From Flectonema sp. DT1601 (lineage: Eukaryota > Euglenozoa > Diplonemea > Diplonemida > Diplonemidae): a stretch of DNA of 64,000 nt. Position numbers and translations under genes: made by a program. Numbering within the stretch: position 1 is the stretch's first letter; every line of letters begins with the position of its first letter. Shown one piece after another: positions 35,401-47,480 of this stretch. The notes below the pieces were generated by a model that was not told the origin of the DNA, did not search any database, and saw only the letters and a list, made by a program, of their open reading frames with translations. The stretch spans positions 431,001 through 495,000 of the forward strand of contig OZ025795.1 in NCBI GenBank assembly GCA_964019425.1, written 5' to 3'.

Positions 35401-35992
35401 GTGTGGAGCTGGTGGTTTTTCAAAACTTCGCGTGTGGAGCTGGCAGTTTTTTGAAACTTTTTGTTTGGAGCTGGTGGTTTTTTGAAACTTTGCGTGTGGA
35501 GCTGGCAGTTTTTCAAAACTTTGCGTGTGGAGCTGGCAGTTTTTTGAAACTTTTTGTTTGCAGCTAGTGGTTTTTTAAAACTTTGCGTGTGGAGCTGGTG
35601 GTTTTTCAAAACTTTGCGTGTGGAGCTGGCAGTTTTTCGAAACTTTGCGTGTGGAGCTGGCAGTTATTTGAAACTTTTTGTTTGCAGCTGGTGGTTTTTT
35701 AAAATATTGTGTGTGGAGCTGGTGGTTTTTCAAAACTTTGCGTGTGGAGCTGGCAGTTTTTCAAAACTTTGCGTGTGGAGCTGGCAGTTTTTCGAAACTT
35801 TGCGTGTGGAGCTGGCAGTTATTTGAAACTTTTTGTTTGCAGCTGGTGGTTTTTTAAAACATTGTGTGTGGAGCTGGTGGTTTTTCAAAACTTTGCGTGT
35901 GGAGCTGGCAGTTTTTTGAAACTTTTTGTTTGCAGCTGGTGGTTTTTTAAAACTTTGCGTGTGGAGCTGGTGGTTTTTTGAAACTTTGCGTG
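32411..35992. repeat. 31-bp minisatellite, about 115 copies
   Basis: The basic unit is GGAGCTGGCAGTTTTTTG followed by AAACTTTGTGTGT. Units vary at three linked places: GGCAG or GGTGG; TTTTTTGAAAC, TTTTTCAAAAC or TTTTTTAAAAC; and an end in GTGTGTG, CGCGTGTG, TTTGTTTGCAG or TTGTTTTCAG. The centre is a small inverted repeat in every variant (AGTTT/AAACT or GTTTT/AAAAC). The unit is free of stops in most frames on both strands, so long frames with a 31-residue protein period arise automatically; they are not taken as genes. Confidence 0.95.
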
Positions 35993-36047
35993 AGGAAAAC
36001 CTTTGATAAATAAAAGTAAACGATACTAGTATATGAAAAAAAAACAA

Positions 36048-36125
36048 AAAAAAACCAGAGAAGGAAAGAGAAAATGAAAGGTATAAATTTTTTTGTGGGG
36101 ATATGGGGAGATGCTCTTTTTTTTT
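36048..36125 (-). repeat. Spacer S remnant, inverted
   Basis: The reverse complement of the start of spacer S (AGAAAATGAAAGGTATA, GTGGGGATAT, GGAGATGCTC). It joins the minisatellite to an inverted family B piece. Confidence 0.7.
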
Positions 36126-36995
36126 TTTTTTTTTTTTGAGTTGAGTTTACCAGGTGAGATTTGGACTGTTAGCTTTTGGCTAAGGCCCTCCCTGAAGAGC
36201 AAGAACAAAAAACTACTCGCACCTGAAGAAAACATACACAAAGAACATACTGTAAGCTGTGTGTGTATTTTGTGTTTGTCACAACAGGAGAGAAAAGAAA
36301 GAATGTCAAGGTTGGTCACCTTGCCTATCAACGCACAACATTGGTGGTCTCTACTAGACCCTGAGTGATCCCACTGGAAATCTCATCGTTCATAGTACCT
36401 ATGTGAAGTTATAAAATCAAAGGTAAACTATAAACTACAAATGACTTAGCCTGTTGTTATAATGCCACAGGCAGGCCCTGCATTCAGCAACTATCCAGCA
36501 GTGCTTGGATGTCCTGATCTTCTTCTAAAAAAAAGAAAGAAAAACAAAACTGTAGCTGGGATCACTCAGGATCAACAGACTACCAATGCTACCTGTTGTA
36601 CTTGCTCACTATGGGGGGTGATGCCAAACACCCAGAAGTACTAAACTGCTTTCCTTCTTGCTGCCCAGGAGTTTCTGACCAGAACTAATAGAAAATAAAA
36701 AGTAGATGGGAAACAATAAAAAGTAAAATGGATATAACTGAAGTTAAACAAGACAAATGAAGTAACAGACCAGAACAGAAAGAGAATAAAAAAAAAAGAT
36801 ATAGGCAAGAGTGATTGTAATAGAAGATTACAAATAAAAAAATGCAAGTATCAACACATGATCAAGATACACCAGCAGCTAACAAACAACATAAAATTGA
36901 AGATCAGTTGCCAGAGTATTTCAACCATGGTAGAATACTCGCCCCTCTGGCAGGGATTATCCCAGACTTGTCCTTTAATCTAGTTGGACACCATG
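36126..36995 (-). repeat. Family B fragment, inverted
   Basis: The reverse complement of most of a family B unit, ending at TTGGACACCATGG. It is the last well-preserved repeat before the gene cluster. Confidence 0.85.
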
Positions 36996-37620
36996 GCTTA
37001 TTTTATTATTATTTTTTTTAAAGAGAAACAATCAGTTTAGCTCGATCAAGACGAAAAATAGAAATTAATTGACATAGTTGATTGATTAAAAAAAAACAAT
37101 GATAAAAATGTTTATTCTTTTTTTTTTTGTTTTTTTTTTAAACAAACAATAATAAATTAATGATGAGTCTGAGCTGTTCTCGCTTTTATGGAAACTTGCA
37201 GCTATGCTGCAAATAGCGTGCAACATGTTTAAGGTGTGTGCTGCTTGACCCAATAAGGAAGAAGACAAAAAAAGCAGAAGGCCCTGCTGTGAAGGGGGTT
37301 AAAGACGAAGTTTCCCAAGTTTAATAATTCTTTTCTGTCCTCTTTTAATAACTGAAATTACGTGTTTTTTTAGCTTGTATTTTACGGGAAGGGCCTGAAT
37401 CAAAAGTTCACTGCCCCTATTCCTTTCCCAACTTCCTCAACTCATTATTTAATGAATATATGGATATCTCCTCCTCTTAGTGACATTTTTTTAATCCAGG
37501 TAGGGAAGATGTGTGTTAAGGCAAGTGTGGCGAAAAATCATGCTCAGTGTTGATTGTAATAAGTAATAATTTGCCTGTCATATCAAAAAAAAAACAAATT
37601 TCTCTCCCAACAGTACACAT
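36996..37620. repeat. Transition zone with decayed H and A fragments
   Basis: A single degraded H unit occupies about 37010-37115. About 37388-37432 is an inverted, diverged piece of family A (GGGCCTGAA, AAAGTTCACTGCCCC). The rest is AT-rich with no gene seen. The decay suggests the repeat border has been here for some time. Confidence 0.65.
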
Positions 37621-37642
37621 AGTTGAATTATGAAATGTTTTC

Positions 37643-38583
37643 TTGCTGTATGTGACTAGCAGATCAAAGCTGTTAGATGTATTGGGTGGTATGGGACTAG
37701 AAGTTGAAGATGACTTGGAGGTTAGGGCTCGTGTTGCTGGCACGGATGGCATGCTGATCTGGTGCGATGAGAAGATTGGTGAGGTTGACGGTGTATCGCA
37801 ATACACTGTTGCTGGGACCACCAAGTACAGTTGTCCCGATCCTCTTGCAGCACATCGCCATGCGCCGCATTCCGCAGTTTACCCGCCAGCTTCATGGTCT
37901 TGACTCCGTCAGTTATTGGGCTGCACGAAGAGAGATGATCCGGTGGTTGTATGTGCAGGATTGTGTGTTCCTCATTCGCAACCGGGAGAGTACCTTCTGC
38001 CTGGTAAGTGACGCAACATCTGTGCTTCTTCATATGTGGGAATTGGTCGTTTGCTTACTGGCTTCGCAAGAAGCACCGCATCTCTTTTAGGGCGTGCCCA
38101 TTTAAAGAGAAGGTTACGAATGGGCGCTTCGGAACCTTAGCATTTGCATGCTATGTGTTATCATGCCCGCTTCGAGGTATTCCATTCCTCAGGTGGGTTC
38201 TCACATTCTTGCAGCGCAACAAGCGCCTCATCAAGTACTCTCATCGTCGCAGGCGGGCATACGCTTACCTGATGTCTCTCAGTAACAAGGAAATGGGCAA
38301 CATCATGGAGTTCATGTGTGCACAATATAGTATTGTGAATGGTGTGCTCAGACGTCTCATCTCATTCTCCCGGGAGCATCGCACTCCGCGACAACTTCTC
38401 CGGTTTTGGGCAGAGGTTGCACGTGACATGTCAGAGGCAGCCACAATTGACATCTCATATTTGCTGAATGATCATGGTCGGGTTGTTCGCGATATCTGGC
38501 TTACAGAACCAGCATTCACCTGTCTCCTGGCAGAGATGGGAGGAGTAATGGAAAGACACCACAGAACAGAACAGTCTGAATGA
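37643..38583 (+). pseudogene. Unidentified coding-like region, spliced or decayed
   Basis: This GC-richer stretch has protein-like frames in different phases: about 37767-38003 (QFTRQLHGLDSVSYWAARR and following) and 38092-38583 (FKEKVTNGRFGTLAFACYV through to TCLLAEMGGVMERHH, with a run of Arg at RRRRAYAYL). A GTAAGT at 38004 and a pyrimidine-AG at 38090 look like an intron, but that join does not keep the frame, so the gene model is unresolved. No family is recognised. It may be a diverged host gene or a transposon-derived remnant. Confidence 0.35.
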
Positions 38584-41310
<2,727 letters not shown>

Positions 41311-42087
41311 ACCTTTTCTTTTCGTAGAAATTTCCCCCCCCCGTTTTTTTCAATTTTCTTTTCAATATCTTAGGGATCCCTGTCGGTCTACGTTCCTGCC
41401 CCTCATGCTGCGAACTTTGACTGGAGTGCGGTGTCTCGCTTTTTATTTTTAAAAAAATCACATTGTTGTCTGTTCTAGACATGTAAAGTCCCTCCCTGTG
41501 TCTGCTTCTTTTATTTTCCATCCCTTCTCAGAGGTCTGATCGTAGCAATCACTATTGCCTTGAAGTGTTGATTCCCAAATAGGCAATGAGTTGTTTTCTT
41601 ACATGTTTTGAGCGATGGTCCCTCTTAGAAAACCCAATCGACTGTTTTTATGTTGTAATGAAGTATCCTAAGTTTTCACAACAGCATCGCATAACAGTTA
41701 ACAATGAGAAGATGCATAAGTGCCGTACCAACTAGAACGTTGGGAAGGCTCGCACAATTCTTCATAGGTTATTAGGCTAAATTGGAATAGATATTTTCGC
41801 CCAAGCACCAAAATTGGTATTTCAATTTTGGTGTTTCAATTTTGGTGCTTGGGCGAACAAAATACCAATTTTGACCTCTTTCTCTTGATCACCGTGTTTA
41901 GTTACTAGACTACTTTTCAGGAAAAATCTACGTTTCACAATAGAGAGTCAGAAAAAGCAATTGGAAAAACACACGTAGCCACACAAAGCTCTGTTATCCT
42001 TTCAAGGCCAGTTAAAGAAAACAGCCGTGACTCCTTTTTAATGCGCATTTTACGTTGTAATCGTTATATGCAGGTAACACAGCTGAA
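41311..42087. other. Intergenic region with a long perfect inverted repeat
   Basis: This covers the tubulin 3' UTR and the upstream region of the next gene. Positions 41796-41816 and 41837-41857 are 21-bp perfect inverted repeats around a 20-bp spacer that itself contains an extra partial copy (CAATTTTGGTG). A further related ACCAATTTTG follows at about 41873. No gene is seen. AG-ended sequence (ATATGCAG) occurs 14 bp before the next ATG. Confidence 0.8.
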
Positions 42088-42516
42088 ATGGAACCCGAAA
42101 ACGGAGAATCGATTGTATCCTTTGAGGCTACTGGTAATGCAAGGAAAACTGAGGACTTTAATAACATGACGATGTCAATGAAGAGACTTTCAGTGCGCAA
42201 AACCGTGAAAAAAATTGGGAAAAAGGATGCGAAGGCATGCACAAGGAAGGGGATTCGGAACGAAAAAAAGACAATCTGTCAAAGTATAAAAAAAATACTG
42301 GATGTTGAAAAAAGTGAGGATTCTGACCCAGATTTTAGCTCACTCAGACTACTGCTTGACACGTTCACGGATGAGAAACATCGTTCACCTTTTGCGTCAA
42401 AAGACGATACATGCAGACCATCGTCGATGGCATTAATTGCTTCAGTGATAGGACACAAACCTTCTATTTTATCTGTGGTCCCTCCTGCTGCAAGGCCACG
42501 TCGGAGATCTTGTTGA
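42088..42516 (+). CDS. Small basic hypothetical protein, 142 aa
   Basis: It starts at the first ATG after a TGCAG acceptor-like site (MEPENGESIVS). The middle, residues 30-70, is strongly basic (KKIGKKDAKACTRKGIRNEKK); the C-terminal third is Ser/Pro-rich and ends PRRRSC. There is no membrane segment and no recognised domain. Its single ORF and position in the + strand gene row make it a reasonable gene, possibly lineage-specific. A nuclear or nucleic-acid-binding role would fit the charge but is not shown. Confidence 0.6.
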   Translation: MEPENGESIVSFEATGNARKTEDFNNMTMSMKRLSVRKTVKKIGKKDAKACTRKGIRNEKKTICQSIKKILDVEKSEDSDPDFSSLRLLLDTFTDEKHRSPFASKDDTCRPSSMALIASVIGHKPSILSVVPPAARPRRRSC

Positions 42517-42944
42517 TTAAATTAGTATTCGTTATTTTTTGTAATTGTTTCGTCTTTTTTTTGTTATTTAAAACCTTCAAAGAATAATCTTTTATGGCTC
42601 CCACTCATACGGATAGATATCTGTATTGTGACATATCCTCACGGCAATCTTTATTAGGGAGTGTCCAAGGAGTGTCATTATTTATGTTGTTTTTATTTTT
42701 TTTTTTATTTTTGTTTCTTACGTGAGTTAAAATGGCATAGATTTTTTAAGAAAAAAAATAAAACACAACTTATCTGTGTACATTTCCTGATTAGCAGCTC
42801 AGGGATACTGTCAGTCCTTTCTGCTGTTGGCCTTCTGATACCCGTTCTAACCTGAGTATATGTTCTTTGATATTGATTTTACTTAAAAAAAAAAAAAAAA
42901 AAAAAGAAATTCGATTCATGCCTTCAGGTAACATATAAAAAAAA

Positions 42945-45689
42945 ATGTCTCTGCAAAAACGAGCATTTATAAGTAATTTAGACAGCCACTTGGGTAAAGT
43001 GCTGTGTCGTCGGTTTACTGCAGCTAATTATGAGACTTGCGGCACAACCTCAGGATTGGGACCGGCCATGAAAACAGCAAAGATAGTCCAAGCAAGGGAA
43101 CCAGCAATGTTGAAAAAATGCTTATTAGAGAGTGACGTTATTGTTTATCAACTAGATAACGGAATTGAGGAACCCACTGCTGCGTTGAAAATCCTAATGA
43201 ATGAGCACTTCGATGAAGAAAAAACTTTTATATTAGTCTCTTCATTCCTTACTTGGTTTGAAACCGAAACCGCCGCAGCGACCGAGGCAGAAGAAGACCA
43301 AAACGAAGTTGACCCCGAGGAAGAACCAGAACCCCGAGAAATGCATCAGTATTCCGAGGAAGAATATGCAAAGAGAGTACCTCACGTTAAGTATCAACAT
43401 TGGAAAGAAGTAGAAAAACTCTGCAAACGAGCAACTTCCGACACACTACACACATATTGTGTATTTGCGGGTCTTCAATATGGAAAGGGTGAAGATAAAT
43501 TACATCCTGTTTTTAAGCAAGCTTGGCATCTTTCAGAAGAAGGTTTACCTATCTTTGGTAAGGGTGATAACTATGTTCCACTCATACACACAACTGATCT
43601 CTGTTCTCTGGTGTTTGAATTGGCTTGTCAAGAAGCACCAATTGAACAAAGATACTTCTTTGGTGTTGATGAAGGTCAATCGACATGGAAAGATATCATA
43701 AAGGCTATCAACACTCATCTTGGGAATGGAACTACTTTCACAGTTCAAGAACAGGATTACGTGTTTTATGAAAATATCGAACATTTCATTGTTAACATCC
43801 GAGTCGAAATGGGCAAAACGGGTGAAATACTGGAAGAAGATAAGTGGGTGTGTTCTTATTCCTTTCTTACGAAACAACATATCTAAAATAATAAAATAAT
43901 AAATAACACAGATATCCCGCACTGGTCTTGTTGAAAACATCGCCTCAGTCACCAAGGAATATAAAAAAGAGAGAGGGGTAGAACCATTGCGAACACTGTT
44001 ACTGGGACCACCTGCATCTGGGAAATCGTATTTTGCTAGAGAACTTTCGGAATTCTACAAAGTACCAACCTTTACAATAAATGACATTATACAAGATTAT
44101 CAGAGTCAAGTACAAGAATTTAACGAGGAGTTAGCTCGCATTCGAACAACAAAGAAAGCAGCAGCTCTGCGGATCCAACTACAAGATCTGAGACAGAAGA
44201 AAAAAGAAGCCGCACTTGCTTCTAAAGAAGAAGCAGAGGAAGGTGAAGCAGAAAACCCTGAAGAAGGGGATGGAGGTATAGATGGCGAACAGGATGAAGA
44301 TGAACTATTCGACGATGATTTGATTGAAGAGTTGGAAAAAATAAAAGCAGAGTCTGGAGAGCAAGACGAGGAACCCGAAGACGATGACCAAACAACGGCA
44401 TTGAAGGAAGCACTTGAAAATATAAACAAGGTATTGGCTCTTCGTGAAAAGGATACTTCTACTTCAGAACCTGAACCCTTCAATCCGAAAGATAAAAAAC
44501 CGCCTGCGAATCAGCAGAAAGCAAAAGCTGCACCTACAAAGGCTAAACCAGAAGACGAACCTGAAGAGACACCGCAACCGGTTAGATATTCTGATAAAGC
44601 GTTGTCGTTTATGCTGCATTGGAAATTACAGCAACCGATGTGCAGGAATCAGGGATTCATCTTTGATGGATTCCCTAAAACACCAAACCAAGCAAAGCTG
44701 TTATTCGAAGAAGGCATGCCTGGTGAAGTTCCCTCTCCAGAAGATGAGGAAGAACCCCCAACCGACGAAGCAGAAAAACGTGCTGTCGAAGATTCGATGT
44801 TTCCAGACTATTTAATTCAGTTGAAAGCAAGTGACACGTATCTCACTGAGAGGATCCAACAGATCGCTGCTCATCATCCTCATAATAATCCAACTGACTT
44901 TCAACGTCGTCTTGAATATTATAAAATAAATAATCCTCAACGGTATGGATTACATTGGTTACTTTACTTTATTAGATTGTATTGAGTTTTTTTTTTTTTT
45001 TTTTGTTAATCGTAAATAAATATCAAACAGAAATTTCACTGAGCCATCTCGCGATGCGTCAACAGGACTCATTGCATATTTAGATAGCGCTTTGACAAAT
45101 ATTGAAGGTGCTCCTCGAGAAATTGTTTACCGTCAGGTATGTTGGTTAGATTATGTTGCGTCATAAGATTTGATTTTAAAATTTAAAAAAAAAAAAAAAA
45201 AAAAAACAGTTTGACGTCGAATCTGTGCCGCTGGTAGCACCGCCACCACCGCAGTCAAAGTACGAAAAACAAGATCACGATAGTGTTTTCTTATCGATCG
45301 TTGACTTTCTTGGAGCTCCTCGTAACTACGGAGCTTCACCAAAAGCAATTGGTGAGGAGCAAATCCGACTAAAGAACTTAGAAGAAGAATCCAAAACAAA
45401 ACGAGAACAAGAAGAAGAAAGACAACGGCTTGCCGAGAGGCAAGAAAAAGAAGAACTTGAAAAGTTAAAACAAGAAGAACAAACACGAGTTCAGGAAGTT
45501 AAGGAACAAGAGAGACTGGTTCTTGAAGCTCGCAAAGAACCTTTAAAACAATATTTGATGACAAATATTATTCCTGTTCTTACAAAAGGAATTATCGAAG
45601 TCTGTGAACAACGACCAGAAGATCCTATTGACTACCTTGCAGACTGGTTGTTCCGACATAACACAATTGATGATTATATGGGCATCTAG
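42945..45689 (+). CDS. AK7: Adenylate kinase 7 (flagellar), four exons
   Basis: The exons are 42945-43847, 43912-44942, 45031-45136 and 45210-45689, giving 839 residues. Introns are 64, 88 and 73 bp, all GT-AG, and every join keeps the frame. Residues 1-300 match the N-terminal NAD-dependent-epimerase-like domain of AK7. The exon 1/2 join reads W/ISRTGLVENI, similar to the human WVAQTGIVENI. The kinase P-loop GPPASGKS is at about 333-340 and GFIFDGFP, the second AK signature, lies later in exon 2. Between them is a long, very acidic and then Lys/Pro-rich insertion. Exon 4 has a Glu/Lys/Arg coiled coil and ends with a Dpy-30 motif (EQRPEDPIDYLADWL). AK7 balances AMP, ADP and ATP in motile cilia, and the Dpy-30 motif would dock it to the axoneme. 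The third acceptor follows a pure A-run, not pyrimidines. Confidence 0.95.
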
Positions 45690-46071
45690 TAAGTCAGTCG
45701 TTTATTACACATTCAGTCAAGGTAACCATCTTTTTGACAACAACCTCTCCCGGGGTTGGTATTGTCAGTTAGATACAATGCTGTTGTACTAAATTAATTC
45801 TTGTAAAAGATTTTCTTTCTGAAAAAAAAAAAAAAAAAGAACAGAAAAAAAATAAAAGAAGAAGAAAAAGAAACTCTTTAACCTACGACGAGGCTACGTA
45901 AAGGAGAAGAAAATGTTTAATTCTGTAATTGGTGATCAATTGCTCTGTTTCTTTGTATCCGTCATTTCTTTGTCTCAGAAACAACATATTTAATACTTGA
46001 AGTGATGATCATTCGGTGATGAAGTTGTTGCTCAAAAAATCGACATACTTTTTCAGGTTTACACGTATTTA

Positions 46072-46490
46072 ATGTCATCCGCGGCTCAGGCTCCTCCACC
46101 AGCGGCTCCTTCGGGAAACGCCAGGGCCATAAATATGAAACTAGGCCCTTCACAACAAGTGACGATTTTCTCTCCTCGTGTGATTGAAGTTAAAGTTCCG
46201 AGGTATGTTCTCATATCTGTAAAAGAGATGAAGAATATTGGGACAGCGTCCTGCAGCTTACGGATTACAGTTTCGTGCCCACAAGCCTATTCTTTGTCCC
46301 ATGGGTATTAATACATAATCAAAAACAGTTCCGCAACAGGACCAGCTCGATTGAAATACACCCATATCGGTACAAGAGAAGCAAACTGGTAGATTCAGCT
46401 GCAACAACCTTCTCAGTAGTTCCAGTCGCGATGCAAAAAAAAAAAAAAAAAAAAAAGCACGGAAACAACAGCCAAGCTCAAGAAAAATAA
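46072..46490 (+). CDS. Possible small MSP-like protein, gene model uncertain
   Basis: The N-terminal frame from ATG 46072 reads MSSAAQAPPPAAPSGNARAI and continues NMKLGPSQQVTIFSPRVIEV. A Pro/Ala leader followed by beta-strand-like sequence recalls the major sperm protein (MSP/VAP) fold, and the in-frame continuation (SLRITVSCPQAYSLS) also fits such strands. It could stop at 46311 unspliced. Alternatively a GTATGT at about 46203 could open an intron leading to the frame that ends RYKRSKLVDSAATTFSVVPV before 46490. The model and the family are both tentative. Confidence 0.4.
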
Positions 46491-46499
46491 ATGAAGACA

Positions 46500-46806
46500 A
46501 CCCCTGCTGGGCATGGGCGCTAAAGTAGTCATCCGAATCCCCATATTCGACAGCACATGTGGGATTTTATCGATACTAACCGTTGGTCTTTTTTATAAGT
46601 TGCTTTATATTTAATTACAGCATCAAAGTTACCCCCCCGCTGATTACAATAGCGGAGAAAAAAAAAAAAAAAGAAAATAATAAAAAAAATAGTCTACTAT
46701 TCCCTATTGGGAAAGAGTGGAGGTGATATATGTTTTCTATTAATTTTATTCTTTTTTTTTTTTTTTTTAAAATTACAAAAGTTCTGAAAAAAAAAAAAAT
46801 AAGAAA
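46500..46806. other. Intergenic region
   Basis: AT-rich with long A and T runs. One inverted repeat is present (CCGCT/AGCGG, about 46638-46656). No gene is seen. Confidence 0.6.
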
Positions 46807-47094
46807 ATGACGCTTCCTCTCAGCAAATCAATAGAAATAAATCAATCGTTGGAGGGCATCGAAGAGGAAATTGAAAATGAAATTGATTTGAATCTTCTCG
46901 ATGACGATCTTCCGAGATGTGTAGTTGCTGAAGTAGAACAACGTCTTTCAGGTATCGATGATGAAATTGAAGCTGAAATTGATAGAAAGATAAAACATAA
47001 AACAGCAAGTCAAGACTTCGACAACAGTCTCGTCATTGACGGAGAACTTCATATTATGAACGATGGAGTTACAACAGTTGTGAAAGAAACATAA
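46807..47094 (+). CDS. Small acidic protein, 95 aa, internal duplication
   Basis: ATG 46807 follows an A-rich leader. The protein has two similar blocks, LEGIEEEIENEIDLNL at about 16-31 and LSGIDDEIEAEIDRKI at about 47-62, which suggests an amphipathic acidic helix repeated twice. There is no signal peptide, membrane segment or recognised family. It sits between the possible MSP-like gene and a larger unknown gene, on the same strand. Confidence 0.6.
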   Translation: MTLPLSKSIEINQSLEGIEEEIENEIDLNLLDDDLPRCVVAEVEQRLSGIDDEIEAEIDRKIKHKTASQDFDNSLVIDGELHIMNDGVTTVVKET

Positions 47095-47480
47095 CTCGGT
47101 TGATATAATTTTTTTTTTTTTCATTACTTTTGGTGTCCTGAACTTTACACTCGTGGCGATACCAATTTCATAGTTAGAAAGAAGGCTTCTTTGTTGTGTT
47201 ATGCCACTACATTGTTATTTACACTTTTCTTATCGTTGTTGAAAAGTCTGAACTCTGGTCATTACACATTCAGACTTCAGAAAAAAAAGAAAAAAAAAAA
47301 AAGTGATCATAACTTTTTCCTTTTTCCCTTTTTGTTTTACAACCGACGTCTCGCAAGATTAATTCCTCACTGGAATTATTGGTTTTATTTTTTTGATGAG
47401 TACAATAAGTGTTGACATACCAAACAAAAATATTCATCCCAACTAATTACTACCAGGAGGGGGGGGAGGTGCAAGTATTA

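Noticed and set aside
32411-35992. CRISPR array.
   Set aside because: The units are directly adjacent variants of one sequence with no unique spacers, and the genome is eukaryotic.
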